DNA of 64,000 bases, from the NCBI RefSeq assembly GCF_017794965.1, contig NZ_CP051240.1, forward strand, positions 1,116,001-1,180,000, written 5' to 3'. The notes beneath the pieces were generated by a model. It was not told where the DNA came from and did not search any database. It was given only the letters and a program-made list of their open reading frames with translations. The DNA comes from Alcanivorax sp. GTDB lineage: Bacteria > Pseudomonadota > Gammaproteobacteria > Pseudomonadales > Alcanivoracaceae. Shown here one piece after another: positions 43,521 through 55,533 of this stretch (the stretch's first letter is position 1; each line of letters begins with the position of its first letter). The position numbers and the translations under genes are program-made.

Positions 43521-44696
43521 CTATTCCACCGGATTCGCACACTCCCCACGCGTCGGTTCCAGCTTGCAGCGGATCTTGCGTTGCAGGGTCAGCATGTCTG
43601 CATCGTAATAACCCTGTTCACGCAGGGTCAGGCGGGCTTCCTGCATGAGGACTTCGTATTCCTGCTTGTCGTCTGCCGGAATCTCGATGAACCAATGTTC
43701 TGGCACCTTGGCCGCTTCAATATCCAGCCGTTCCTTGATCAGGTGGTAGCTGTTGAAGAACTCTTCCCGTACCAGTTGCGCCACTTCATTGGGGAACTTG
43801 TCCTTGCGACCAATCAGCTGCATGGAAATCTGGGCCAGCGGGTAATTGATGATGCCGCCATCCGGTGAAAGCCCTTTGTAAAGTTCCAGTACCTCGTAGG
43901 CCACCAGCGGGGCCGGGAGAACATCAACCACACCGTTATTGAACTTGTTGGGCGCTGACAGGATATCCGAGGCCACGGGGGTAGCACCGATCTGCGACAC
44001 CATTTTCGCCTGGGTGGGGTCATAATCCAGCACGGCCACACGTTTGCCGGAGGCATTGGCCAGGGTGTTGATGTTCTTGTCATTCACAAACACATAGGCG
44101 CCGCCAGCGGGAGCAATACCGAGGATCACATACTCGCCACTCACCATCTTGTCGGCGGATTTCGGGTTGGCCAGCACCTGGAGAAGGATGCGCATGTGCT
44201 CGTCGGTGGGGAGGCCGCCAACGGCATCGATGGTACCGGTGTAACGATTAAACAGGCGCCCCCTGAGACCGGTCATCAGGGCTGCGTCGCAGATACCGGC
44301 TTTCAGATCCTCTGCGATGACCGATTCGTTGGTATAGGCCTGAATATCCAGGTCCACACCGTATTCCAGCAGGCGGGTGCGCTGGTCTTCGGCGGCTTTA
44401 TAGATTGGCCCGACGCGCCCGGCCACGTCCCAGATACAAATGCGGCGCTTGAGTGGTTCGCCGCGTGTAAAGCCAGCCACTTTCTGCATGGCATCAATCC
44501 GTTCATCCAGGCTGCGGCTTTGATCAAAGGCGATGGCGCGAAGTTTTTCTGCCAGTGCCGGGGTCAATTCCACGCCGGGGGCGAACCGCTCCAGTTCGGC
44601 TTGTTGGGCCGGCGTCAGGTTCAGGCTATCCTCGGCCTGCGCGAACAGGGAGGTGGCCAGCAGGGTGCTGGCGGCAAGTAATTTGAAGAAGCGCAC
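43521..44696 (-). CDS. AdeT-like putative solute-binding protein (copy 3)
   Basis: A 391-residue secreted protein. The GTG at 44696 gives a clean signal peptide (FFKLLAASTLLATSLFAQA) and has GGAG 5 nt upstream; an ATG at 44741 lacks a site. After the signal an extension (LTPAQQAELERFAPGVEL...) precedes the family core: CIWDVAGRVGP, AGICDAALMTGLRGRLFNRY, AVGGLPT, RVAVLDYDPTQAKMV and a final IRCKLEPTRGEC. Third gene of a minus-strand tandem of three. Confidence 0.82.
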   Translation of the reverse strand: MRFFKLLAASTLLATSLFAQAEDSLNLTPAQQAELERFAPGVELTPALAEKLRAIAFDQSRSLDERIDAMQKVAGFTRGEPLKRRICIWDVAGRVGPIYKAAEDQRTRLLEYGVDLDIQAYTNESVIAEDLKAGICDAALMTGLRGRLFNRYTGTIDAVGGLPTDEHMRILLQVLANPKSADKMVSGEYVILGIAPAGGAYVFVNDKNINTLANASGKRVAVLDYDPTQAKMVSQIGATPVASDILSAPNKFNNGVVDVLPAPLVAYEVLELYKGLSPDGGIINYPLAQISMQLIGRKDKFPNEVAQLVREEFFNSYHLIKERLDIEAAKVPEHWFIEIPADDKQEYEVLMQEARLTLREQGYYDADMLTLQRKIRCKLEPTRGECANPVE

Positions 44697-44805
44697 GATG
44701 ACTCCATATATCTTGTTGTTTGTATTCATTGTGAACGTCATAAGGCCTGAGTCTCTGGCTCCGGTGCCGTTGCCGGTTGCGGGCTGGTCAATCTGGCGTT
44801 CGGAT

Positions 44806-45879
44806 TTATTCCGTTTCCTGGCTGCATTCTGGCCGTTGCGGGGCCTGGTTGCAGCGGATACGTTTCATGATCGACAGCATGGTGGCGTCATAGTAACCGC
44901 TTTCGCGGAGCTTTAGCCGGGCGGCCCGCATCATGCTGTCATACTCTTGCCGGTTCGACGTTGAGACATCAATCCACCAGTGCGCAGGGATCTCTCCTGC
45001 TTCTCTTTCCAGTGCGGTTTGAATGGAGCTGAAACTGTCCGCTGCCACTTCCCGGATCAGGGCAGCAATAGCCGGTGGAAACCGGTCGGTGTGCGCGATC
45101 AACTGGGCGGTGAGCTGCACGATCGGATAGTCCACAATGCCGCCATCCGGGTCCATGCCCTTGTACAGCTCCAGCACCTCATAGGCGATCAGGGGCGCGG
45201 GAAGAATGTTGACCGTGCCGTTGTTGAACAGGTTGGGGGCGGTGGCCATTGTGGTGGATACCGGAGCGGCACCAATGTGGGTGACCAGCCTGGACTGACC
45301 GGGATCAAAATCCAGTACGGCCACTTTCTTGCCCGCCGCCTGGGCGAGCGAGTTCATGCGCTTGTCGTCGACAAACAGATAGGCGGCGCCCGCCGGGGTC
45401 ACTGCCAATGTCTGGTATTTGTTGCTCACCATGTACTTGTCCAGATTGGGATGGGCAAGGGTGCGCAACAGGATCTTCATGTGTTCCAGGTCGGGCAGGG
45501 CGCCAATGGCATCAATGGTGCCGGAGAAGCGATTGAACTGTCGGGCCCGGAACCCGCTCATCAAGGCGGCGTCACAGTGCCCGTTTTTCAATGAGGCCGC
45601 CAGAACGCCCTCATTGGTGAACGCCTCCAGGCTGATGTCCATGTTGTAGCGAATCAGGTCCAGGCGCAGATTGGTGGCACCATTGAAGATTGGACCGGAC
45701 TTGCCGGATAAATCCCACAGACAGATGTGCCGCTTGAAAGGCTCGTCGTCCTTCAAGCCCATTTCCTCGCGTGCAGCTTTCAGTTGTTCCTGTTGTTTGG
45801 GGGTCAGGTCCAGTGCCCAGCTGGTGGAGCCGAGCACGGCAAGACAAAAAGTGGCAATCAGTAATCGGGGCGAAGCCAT
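44806..45879 (-). CDS. AdeT-like putative solute-binding protein (copy 4)
   Basis: A 357-residue secreted protein with a signal peptide ending TSWA and a short LDLTPKQQEQL extension. The core landmarks are CLWDLSGKSGP, NGHCDAALMSGFRARQFNRF, DAIGALP, AVTPAGAAYLFVDDK, KVAVLDFDPGQ, and a C-terminal IRCNQAPQRPEC. Middle gene of the tandem; AAGGAT lies upstream of the ATG. Confidence 0.82.
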   Translation of the reverse strand: MASPRLLIATFCLAVLGSTSWALDLTPKQQEQLKAAREEMGLKDDEPFKRHICLWDLSGKSGPIFNGATNLRLDLIRYNMDISLEAFTNEGVLAASLKNGHCDAALMSGFRARQFNRFSGTIDAIGALPDLEHMKILLRTLAHPNLDKYMVSNKYQTLAVTPAGAAYLFVDDKRMNSLAQAAGKKVAVLDFDPGQSRLVTHIGAAPVSTTMATAPNLFNNGTVNILPAPLIAYEVLELYKGMDPDGGIVDYPIVQLTAQLIAHTDRFPPAIAALIREVAADSFSSIQTALEREAGEIPAHWWIDVSTSNRQEYDSMMRAARLKLRESGYYDATMLSIMKRIRCNQAPQRPECSQETE

Positions 45880-46055
45880 GGATGATCCTTCATGAACATG
45901 TGATTCGCTTATAGCATTGAAAAAAAGCGGGTTGTTTTATCTCTTGTATGACAATTGTACGGCGACATGGGGATCCCGGGATGAAAGGCCCGCGGGCAAC
46001 AGGGTAACTGCACCTGCATGTCCGTCGGTCCTGTAGCCTCCAACTGTAGATTCTG

Positions 46056-47228
46056 TCAGCTGCCGCCCTGGCTGCACTCGGCGCGGGCGGGGTTGAACTT
46101 GCAGCGGATCTTGCGCTGAAGGGTAAGCATGTCGGCACTGTAATAGTCACGGTTTTTCAGCGCCGTACGGGCTTCCTGCATCATGACTTCATATTCCTGC
46201 TTGTCCTTTTCAGGAATGGAAATCATCCACTTGGCAGGTACCCGGTCCGTTTCCTGATTCAACCGTGCAATCACCTGTGGGTAGGCTTCAAAGGAAGCTT
46301 CGCGGATAAGCTGTGCCACTTCATTGGGAAATTTGTCCAGCCGGCCAATCAGCTGCATGGTGAGCTGTGTGAGCGGGTAATCAACAATCCCGCCGTCGGG
46401 CTTCATGCCTTTGTAGAGCTCAAGGATTTCATAGGCAATCAGTGGGGCCGGCAGAATATCGATCTGCCCGTTATTGAACTTGTTCGGCGCGGAAACAATA
46501 TCGGTACTGACCGGGGTGGCGCCGATAGAGGCCACCATCTCCGCCTGGGTCTGGTCGTAATCGAGCACCGCAACCCTGCGGCCGGCGGCCTTGGCCAGGG
46601 AGCTGATGCTGCGATCATTCACAAAGATATGGGCTGCGCCAGCAGGGTAAATTCCCATGACCACATAATCTCCTTGCACCATGTGGCCTGCCTGTTTTGG
46701 ATGGGCCATCACTTGCAGCAAGGTATGCATATGCTGTTGGTCGGGAATGGCGCCGATGGCATCCACGCTGCCGGAATACAGATTGAACTGTCTGGCCCGC
46801 AGTCCGCTCATCAGGGCGGCATCACAGCGCCCAGCCTTGAACTCTTCCACCATCACCGTTTCGCTGGTGTAGGGTTCCATTTTCAGGTCGATACCGTATT
46901 CGGTGGCCAGCGCCTTCTGCTCCATGGCGGCATTGAAAACCGGGCCATTGCGGCCGGCGATGTCCCAGATGCAGATGGTGCGGCTGAAGGACGAACCCTT
47001 CGGCATCTGGTCAAAACCCACCAGCTTGCTGATCGCCTGCAGTCGAGAGCGAACCGGCATCTCCCGGGTATAGAAGATATCCGCCATCTGCTCCATGGTT
47101 CTGTCGGAAAGCGTGGTACCGGGCACCAGCTGCTGCAGCTTTTCCTTCTGGGCATCGGTCAGGTTGGCAGCACTGACCAGCGAGCAGAACAGGCCAATGG
47201 CCAGGGCAAAGGTAATGCGCTTGTGCAT
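46056..47228 (-). CDS. AdeT-like putative solute-binding protein (copy 5)
   Basis: A 390-residue secreted protein with a signal peptide (cleaved after VSA), then an extension (LTDAQKEKLQQLVPG...) like copy 3. The core has CIWDIAGRNGP, AGRCDAALMSGLRARQFNLY, AIGAIPD, GIYPAGAAHIFVNDR, RVAVLDYDQTQAEMV and the C-terminal IRCKFNPARAEC. First gene of the tandem of three; the gap to copy 4 is 176 nt and holds nothing recognisable. Confidence 0.82.
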   Translation of the reverse strand: MHKRITFALAIGLFCSLVSAANLTDAQKEKLQQLVPGTTLSDRTMEQMADIFYTREMPVRSRLQAISKLVGFDQMPKGSSFSRTICIWDIAGRNGPVFNAAMEQKALATEYGIDLKMEPYTSETVMVEEFKAGRCDAALMSGLRARQFNLYSGSVDAIGAIPDQQHMHTLLQVMAHPKQAGHMVQGDYVVMGIYPAGAAHIFVNDRSISSLAKAAGRRVAVLDYDQTQAEMVASIGATPVSTDIVSAPNKFNNGQIDILPAPLIAYEILELYKGMKPDGGIVDYPLTQLTMQLIGRLDKFPNEVAQLIREASFEAYPQVIARLNQETDRVPAKWMISIPEKDKQEYEVMMQEARTALKNRDYYSADMLTLQRKIRCKFNPARAECSQGGS

Positions 47229-47682
47229 GAGCTTCTCCGTGCGCAGACGTTGTTGTTTTTGGTAGTCCTTGAACTAGATGTAGCACGCTACTCCATGCCG
47301 GGGGAGGGCTCCAGCGCAGGGAGTGACGGCGTTTGGGCAAGCGCCTGCAGAAAATGTCAGGGGATATGAATGGAATGCCAGATGCTGGATGCCTGACGCA
47401 GGACGCTAAATTAAAAAGAATAGAGGCGGAGATGCCTGGCAGGCATTTCCGCCCTACGGGGGAGCAGTTGAAAGTTCAAAGTTGAAAGTTGAAAAGCGGG
47501 TCTCTGGCTGTGCTATCTGAAATACCTGCTCTCCGGGCGCGGGCACAGCCTCACAAAACGAATCGTCCTTCACCGCGTTTTTGAACTTTCAACTTTAAAC
47601 TTTCAACTCGACTTCCCATTAGTCGCCAGCCCCGCAGAGGATGCAGAGCCGGCGAGTTGCGTGCCGCGTGATGCGTGTGGCG
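47229..47682. other. 454-nt intergenic region with inverted heptamer arrays
   Basis: No gene. GATGCCN-type units lie near 47373-47404; a GTTGAAA array at 47467-47495 faces its complement, TTTCAAC-type, at 47580-47609; then GCGTGAA-type units (47657-47684) run into the next gene's stop. Confidence 0.85.
47467..47609. repeat. Inverted pair of GTTGAAA/TTTCAAC heptamer arrays
   Basis: GTTGAAAGTTCAAAGTTGAA (47467 onward) and TTGAACTTTCAACTTTAAAC (47581 onward) are roughly reverse complements separated by about 85 nt, able to form a long hairpin. Confidence 0.85.
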
Positions 47683-48450
47683 TCACTTCGGCTGCGCGTC
47701 GATGGACTGGCCGTTCACGTTCTTGCTGGCGGGGCCGAGCAGGTAGAGGTAGGGCGCCATGATGTCCGCCGGAGTCTTGATGGTCATCGGGTCTTCACCG
47801 GGGTAGGCCAGGGCGCGCATATCGGTGCGCGTACCGCCAGGGTTCAGGGTGTTGACGCGAATGTTGGTGGTGTTTTCCAGCTCTTCGGCCAATACCTGGG
47901 CCAGATTTTCGGTGGCCGCCTTGGAGACCGCATAGGCGCCCCAGAAAGCGCGGCCCTTACGGCCCACGCTGGAAGAGGTGAACAACAGGCGGGCATCCTC
48001 ACTGGCGCGCAGCAGCGGCAGCATGGCCTGGGTAAGATAAAAAGCGCTGTTCACATTGACCTGCATGACGGAATCCCAGGTGCCGGTGCCGTAACGGTCC
48101 AGGGGGGTGATGTCACCCAGGATGGACGCATTGTGCAGAATGCCGTCCAGGCGACCGAACTCCTTGTCGAACAGGCCGGCCAGTTCCTGGAAATCCTCCG
48201 GCCGGGCCACGGCCAGATTCACCGGCGCCAGGGCCGGTTCCGGCCCGCCGGCGGCCTTGATTTCATCGTAGACCCGCTCCAGTTTTTCCTGGGTGCGACC
48301 CAGCAGGATCACGGTGGCGCCATGGGCGGCCAGGGTCAGTGCGGCAGTGCGACCGATACCGGCACCGGCGCCGGTAACCAGAATAATGCGGTCCTTGAAG
48401 GCGTCTTCAGGACAGGCATAGTTGAGGGCGTCGTTTTGAATATCCGTCAT
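47683..48450 (-). CDS. yciK: YciK-type short-chain dehydrogenase/reductase
   Basis: A 255-residue Rossmann-fold oxidoreductase. TGAGAGIGRTAAL near residue 26 binds the cofactor, and YAVSK near 173 is the catalytic YxxxK. Similar to E. coli YciK. It is next to mupP, as in pseudomonads. Substrate unknown. The stop lies within GCGTGAT-type repeat DNA. Confidence 0.9.
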   Translation of the reverse strand: MTDIQNDALNYACPEDAFKDRIILVTGAGAGIGRTAALTLAAHGATVILLGRTQEKLERVYDEIKAAGGPEPALAPVNLAVARPEDFQELAGLFDKEFGRLDGILHNASILGDITPLDRYGTGTWDSVMQVNVNSAFYLTQAMLPLLRASEDARLLFTSSSVGRKGRAFWGAYAVSKAATENLAQVLAEELENTTNIRVNTLNPGGTRTDMRALAYPGEDPMTIKTPADIMAPYLYLLGPASKNVNGQSIDAQPK

Positions 48451-48545
48451 GGTTTATCCTGTGAATCTTGCGCCAGAGGCCGGATGCCTGACGCCGGATG
48501 TTTTTCAATGGCGGAGATGGGCATTCGCCCATTTCCACCCTACAT

Positions 48546-49214
48546 TTAGCCGCGTAATTTTTGTAGCAGCGGCAACAAGTCTGAGCCTTGTTCCAGATAA
48601 TAATTGGCCTGCCAGCCACGCGGATCATCGTCCGCATCAATATAACCAAACGCCGCCACGGCGGTGGCCATGCCAGCATTCTGTCCTGCCTGAATATCAC
48701 GCAGATGATCGCCGACATACAGGCAGTGGACGGGATCCACATTGTCCTGACGGGCGGCAATCAGCAGGCCTTCCGGATCCGGTTTGCGCTGCTTCACATC
48801 GTCCGGGCAGAGCACCGGGCCAACCCGCTCAGCCAGACCCAGCCCGGCCAGCACCTTGTGAGTGAAGCGCGAGGGTTTGTTGGTGACGATGCCCCAGGGA
48901 ATCCGGTTATCGTCCATCCAGTCCAGTGCTTCCGCCATGCCCGGAAACAGCACCGTGTCCACCGCCAGATGTTGTTCGTAGGCATCCAGCAGCTCGTCCA
49001 GAAACGCCGGAAAAGTCAGGTCCTCCGGGCCGGTACCAAAGCCCAGCTCGGTGAGCGCTCGCGCCCCGTTGGAGACATTGGCGCGTACCGCGGAGTAAGT
49101 GACTTCCGGGCGGCCGTGCTTTTTCAGCAGAGTGTTCAGCACCGTATAAAAGTCCGGTGCGGTATCGATCAGGGTGCCGTCGAGATCGAAGTAAACGGCT
49201 TCCAGCTTATTCAT
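48546..49214 (-). CDS. mupP: HAD-family phosphatase, MupP type
   Basis: A 222-residue HAD phosphatase. The catalytic YFDLDGTLID is near residue 8, KPSRF and KPDPEGLL give the lysine motif, and GDHLRDIQAG the final acid motif. Generic annotation would be phosphoglycolate phosphatase, but the position beside ubiG and yciK matches MupP, which dephosphorylates N-acetylmuramic acid 6-phosphate in peptidoglycan recycling of pseudomonads. Confidence 0.82.
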   Translation of the reverse strand: MNKLEAVYFDLDGTLIDTAPDFYTVLNTLLKKHGRPEVTYSAVRANVSNGARALTELGFGTGPEDLTFPAFLDELLDAYEQHLAVDTVLFPGMAEALDWMDDNRIPWGIVTNKPSRFTHKVLAGLGLAERVGPVLCPDDVKQRKPDPEGLLIAARQDNVDPVHCLYVGDHLRDIQAGQNAGMATAVAAFGYIDADDDPRGWQANYYLEQGSDLLPLLQKLRG

Positions 49215-49234
49215 ACATTCTCTCTACAGCGCCG

Positions 49235-49315
49235 CTGTAGGAGCGCCGCTTGAGGCGCGAAGGCGTTTGGGTATTCCGCTGCGCTCACTTCGCGCCTCAA
49301 GCGGCACTCCTACAG
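49235..49315. repeat. REP doublet (REPIN-like)
   Basis: CTGTAGGAGCGCCGCTTGAG (49235 onward) faces its 28-nt complement at 49288-49315, with one mismatch, around a 25-nt centre. It fills the mupP-ubiG gap. Confidence 0.9.
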
Positions 49316-49320
49316 GGGGG

Positions 49321-50040
49321 TTATTCGCCTTTACGGGCGTACATCAGGTAATTCACCGACACATCCCGGTTCAGCTTGTACACCTGCGTGAGCGGGTTGT
49401 AGACCATGCCGGTGGTGTCTTTCACGTCCAGTGCCGCATCGCGGGCCCAGCCGGCCAGTTCCGAGGGCTTGATCAGCTTGGCGTATTCATGGGTGCCGCG
49501 GGGCAGCAGGCGCAAAACGTATTCCGCACCCACGATGGCGAACATGAAGGCTTTCGGGTTGCGGTTGATGGTGCTGAAGAACACATGGCCGCCGGGTTTG
49601 ACCAGGGTGGCGCAGGCGCGGATCACGGAAGAGGGATCGGGCACGTGTTCCAGCATTTCCAGGCAGGTCACCACGTCATACTGGCCGGCCCGCTCTTCGG
49701 CGATCTTTTCCGCCGGGGTCTGCAGGTATTCCACTGCAACACCGGCCTGTTCCGCATGAATGCGGGCCACCGCCAGCGGCGCTTCGCCCATATCGATACC
49801 GGTTACTTCTGCGCCGCGACGGGCCATGCCCTCGGACAGCAGGCCGCCACCGCAGCCAATATCGATGACTTTCTTGCCCGGCAGGCTGACACGCTCATCA
49901 ATATAGTTGAGTCGCAGCGGGTTGATGTCGTGCAGGGGGCGGAACTGGGAGTTGGGGTCCCACCACTGTTCGGCCAGGGCGTTGAACTTGGCAATTTCCC
50001 CGGCATCCACATTGGGTACGCTGTTTTGTGTCTCAGTCAC
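49321..50040 (-). CDS. ubiG: Ubiquinone biosynthesis O-methyltransferase
   Basis: A 239-residue SAM methyltransferase carrying out both O-methylation steps of ubiquinone synthesis. It has KVIDIGCGGGLLSEGMA near residue 45 and TCLEMLEHVPDP near 112, with the FMFAIVGAEYVLRLLPRGTH segment following. The GTG at 50040 is chosen because length then matches E. coli UbiG. It overlaps the mtaD stop by 8 nt. Confidence 0.95.
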   Translation of the reverse strand: MTETQNSVPNVDAGEIAKFNALAEQWWDPNSQFRPLHDINPLRLNYIDERVSLPGKKVIDIGCGGGLLSEGMARRGAEVTGIDMGEAPLAVARIHAEQAGVAVEYLQTPAEKIAEERAGQYDVVTCLEMLEHVPDPSSVIRACATLVKPGGHVFFSTINRNPKAFMFAIVGAEYVLRLLPRGTHEYAKLIKPSELAGWARDAALDVKDTTGMVYNPLTQVYKLNRDVSVNYLMYARKGE

Positions 50041-51367
50041 GGTTATCGGCTCCGGCAATCGTTTGTTGCCACTGCTGGGCATTCTTCAGAATCAGGGCGT
50101 CGTTCAGGGTGGTCAACTTGCGGCTGTCCATCAGGCAGCGTCCGCCCACCCAGCTGTGGGTCACCTGGTCGCGGGTGGCGGCGTAAATCAGCTGCGCCAC
50201 CGGATCATAGACCGGCAGGGTCTCCAGCCGGTTCAGATCCACCGCTACCATATCCGCTTGCTTGCCAATTTCCAGTGAACCGATCTCGTCATCCCGGCCC
50301 AGCGCCCTGGCACCATTCAGGGTGGCCATTTTCAGGGCTTCGGCGGCGGGCAAGGCATCGGCCTCCAGGCTCACGCCCTTGGCCAGGAAGGCGGCGGTAC
50401 GGGCTTCGCCGATCATGTCCAGATCATTGTTGCTGGCGGCCCCGTCTGTGCCCAGGGCCACGTTGATGCCGGCCTTGCGCAATTTCTCCACCGGGGCAAA
50501 GCCGCTGGCCAGTTTCAGATTGGATTCCGGGCAATGCACCACCTGGGTACCTGTCTCGGCGACAAACTCGATTTCCTCGTCGGTGAGCTGGGTCATGTGA
50601 ACCGCCAGCAGGCGGGGAGACAGCAAGCCCAGATCCTTCAGGCGGGTCAGCGGGCGTTCACCGGTGTTGCCCACCGCCATCTGGATTTCGCCGGCGGTTT
50701 CATGCACGTGCATCATCACTGGTGCATCCAGCTCTTCCGCCAGGGTCAGCACCTTCTTTAGCGGTTCGTCAGACACGGTATAAGGGGCATGGGGGCCAAA
50801 GCCGATCTGGATGCGCGGATCATGGCGCCACTCGTCCATGGCATCGGTGGCCAGCCGGATATAGTCGTCAGGGCCGGAGCCCATGGGAGTGGGGAAGTCC
50901 AGCAGCGGGCAGAACAGACTGGCGCGCAGGCCCGCCTCCACGGTGGCCTTGGCGGCACTGGACGGGAAGAAGTACATGTCCGCGAAAGTGGTGGTGCCGG
51001 AGCGGATCATTTCCGCGGCGGCGAGTCTGGTGCCTTCGTAGACAAACTGCTCGCTGACAAACTGCCCTTCTGCGGGCCAGATGTGATTCTCCAGCCAGGT
51101 CATCAGCGGCAGGTCGTCGGCAATACCGCGCAGCAGGTTCATGGCTGCGTGGGTGTGAGCGTTGACCAACCCGGGGATCAGCAGGTGGTCGCCCAGCCGG
51201 ATGACCTCGCTGGCCTGCCATTTCTCGTCGGCAAGGGCGCTGGGCAGCAGGTCGGTAATGCGTCCGTCCTTCACTACCAGGGCATGATTTTCCAGTACCG
51301 CGTCGTCGTCGGACACGGTGGCAATCCAGCGGGCGTGGACAATCAGGTCGGCCTGATGGTCGCTCAT
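50033..51367 (-). CDS. mtaD: 5-methylthioadenosine/S-adenosylhomocysteine deaminase
   Basis: A 444-residue amidohydrolase. PGLVNAHTHAAMNLLRG near residue 60 supplies the two metal histidines, with HVHETAGE, HCPESNLKLASG and GTDGAASNNDLDM later, the standard metal and active-site set for MtaD/TrzN-type deaminases. It salvages adenine moieties of the methyl cycle. AAGGAG precedes the ATG at 51367. Same position as in Pseudomonas, between ubiG and gyrA (divergent). Confidence 0.94.
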   Translation of the reverse strand: MSDHQADLIVHARWIATVSDDDAVLENHALVVKDGRITDLLPSALADEKWQASEVIRLGDHLLIPGLVNAHTHAAMNLLRGIADDLPLMTWLENHIWPAEGQFVSEQFVYEGTRLAAAEMIRSGTTTFADMYFFPSSAAKATVEAGLRASLFCPLLDFPTPMGSGPDDYIRLATDAMDEWRHDPRIQIGFGPHAPYTVSDEPLKKVLTLAEELDAPVMMHVHETAGEIQMAVGNTGERPLTRLKDLGLLSPRLLAVHMTQLTDEEIEFVAETGTQVVHCPESNLKLASGFAPVEKLRKAGINVALGTDGAASNNDLDMIGEARTAAFLAKGVSLEADALPAAEALKMATLNGARALGRDDEIGSLEIGKQADMVAVDLNRLETLPVYDPVAQLIYAATRDQVTHSWVGGRCLMDSRKLTTLNDALILKNAQQWQQTIAGADNRD

Positions 51368-51480
51368 GCATAACTCCTTGATCGGACAGGGGGCCAGAAT
51401 GGCGGCAGTATAGCGGTTTGGGCGACATGTTGCTTCTTTGAGGTAGCCGCTTTTGCAGTGTTCGCGCACCCCCGCACCTG

Positions 51481-51489
51481 TGCTATCAT
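51481..51489 (+). promoter_or_regulatory. Extended -10 promoter of gyrA
   Basis: TGCTATCAT contains the TGn extended element before TATCAT. The -35 region is weak, in keeping with an extended -10 promoter. Confidence 0.55.
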
Positions 51490-51585
51490 CCGGTGCTTTT
51501 CCGGGCTTCTTCATTGTTGCCGCCCGGAACCATGGAGTCAGCCTGAGTCCCGCCTGCGGGGCTGTTGGGGATAATAAGGATCACT

Positions 51586-54345
<2,760 letters not shown>

Positions 54346-54356
54346 CCCTGGTTTTA

Positions 54357-54390
54357 AAGCGTCGGACGTCCGACGTCTGACGTCCGACGC
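54357..54390. repeat. Heptamer array (GACGTCC type)
   Basis: GCGTCGGACGTCCGACGTCT then GACGTCCGACGC: 7-bp units of a GACGTCC/GACGTCT type, palindromic inside. A related short stretch is at 56921-56948. Confidence 0.88.
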
Positions 54391-54407
54391 AAAACCAACC
54401 AAACCCG

Positions 54408-54431
54408 AGCCCGGTTCCGCCGGGCTTCTTT
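54408..54431 (+). terminator. Terminator of gyrA
   Basis: AGCCCGG, a 5-nt loop, CCGGGCT and a T-rich TCTTTG tail. Confidence 0.8.
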
Positions 54432-54450
54432 GATTAGACGGAGAACATGA

Positions 54451-55533
54451 ATGTCCCGCGCCTATAACTTCTGCGCAGGGCCGGCGGCGTTGCCGACGGC
54501 GGTACTGGAACAGGCCCAACAGGAAATGCTCGATTTCCAGGGCAAGGGTCTGTCCATTATGGAGATGAGCCACCGGGACAAGGTCTTCGTGGATATCGCC
54601 GAAAAGGCCGAACAGGATCTGCGTGACCTGATGGGCATCAGCGACGATTACGCCGTGCTGTTCTTGCAGGGCGGCGCGTCCACCCAGTTCGCCATGGTGC
54701 CCATGAACCTGTTGGGCGAGGGCGAAACCGCCGACTACATCAATACCGGGCAGTGGTCGAAGAAGGCGATCAAGGAAGCCGGTCGCTACGGCAACATTAA
54801 TGTGGCCGCCAGCAGTGAAGACACCCACTTCACCACGGTACCGCCCCAGGACAGCTGGAACCTCTCCGCCAACCCGGCCTACGTGCATTACTGCCCCAAT
54901 GAAACCATTGGCGGGCTGGAATACAGCTTCATCCCCGAGGTGGGCAGCACGCCGCTGGTGGCGGACATGAGCTCCACCATCCTGTCCCGTCCGGTGGATG
55001 TGAACCGCTTTGGCCTGATCTACGCCGGTGCCCAGAAGAATATCGGCCCCGCCGGTTTGACCCTGGTCATCGTGCGCAAGGATCTGCTTGGCAAGGCCGG
55101 CGCCCATGTGCCCGCCATGCTCAACTACCAGACCCATGCGGACAACGGCAGCATGTACAACACCCCGCCCACCTATGCCTGGTACCTGGCCGGCCTGGTA
55201 TTCCAATGGCTGAAAAAGCAGGGCGGCGTGGCCAATATGGCAGAAACCAACCAGCGCAAGGCCGAAAAGCTGTATGGTTTCATTGATGGCAGCGATTTCT
55301 ACAGCAACCCGGTGGAAGTGATCAGCCGCAGCCAGATGAATGTGCCTTTCGTGCTGGCCGATGATCGCCTGGACAAGCAGTTCCTGGCGGAAGCCGATGC
55401 CGCAGGCCTGCTCAACCTGAAAGGCCACCGCAGCGTGGGCGGCATGCGTGCCAGCATTTATAACGCGGTGCCGGAAGCCGCCGTGGATGCCCTGATTACC
55501 TTCATGGCAGAGTTTGAGACAAGGAACGCCTGA
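54451..55533 (+). CDS. serC: Phosphoserine aminotransferase
   Basis: A 360-residue PLP enzyme of serine and pyridoxine synthesis. It begins SRAYNFCAGPAALPTAVLE, has FLQGGASTQFAMVPMNL near 71, and the PLP-lysine region AGAQKNIGPAG near 192. AAGGTCTTC-type context and an AGACGGAG ribosome site support the ATG at 54451. It heads the aromatic-amino-acid gene group. Confidence 0.96.
   Translation: MSRAYNFCAGPAALPTAVLEQAQQEMLDFQGKGLSIMEMSHRDKVFVDIAEKAEQDLRDLMGISDDYAVLFLQGGASTQFAMVPMNLLGEGETADYINTGQWSKKAIKEAGRYGNINVAASSEDTHFTTVPPQDSWNLSANPAYVHYCPNETIGGLEYSFIPEVGSTPLVADMSSTILSRPVDVNRFGLIYAGAQKNIGPAGLTLVIVRKDLLGKAGAHVPAMLNYQTHADNGSMYNTPPTYAWYLAGLVFQWLKKQGGVANMAETNQRKAEKLYGFIDGSDFYSNPVEVISRSQMNVPFVLADDRLDKQFLAEADAAGLLNLKGHRSVGGMRASIYNAVPEAAVDALITFMAEFETRNA

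Noticed and set aside
48546..49214. Calling this HAD protein gph (phosphoglycolate phosphatase)
   Set aside because: Sequence motifs are shared across the group, but the neighbours ubiG, yciK and mtaD match the pseudomonad mupP locus better.
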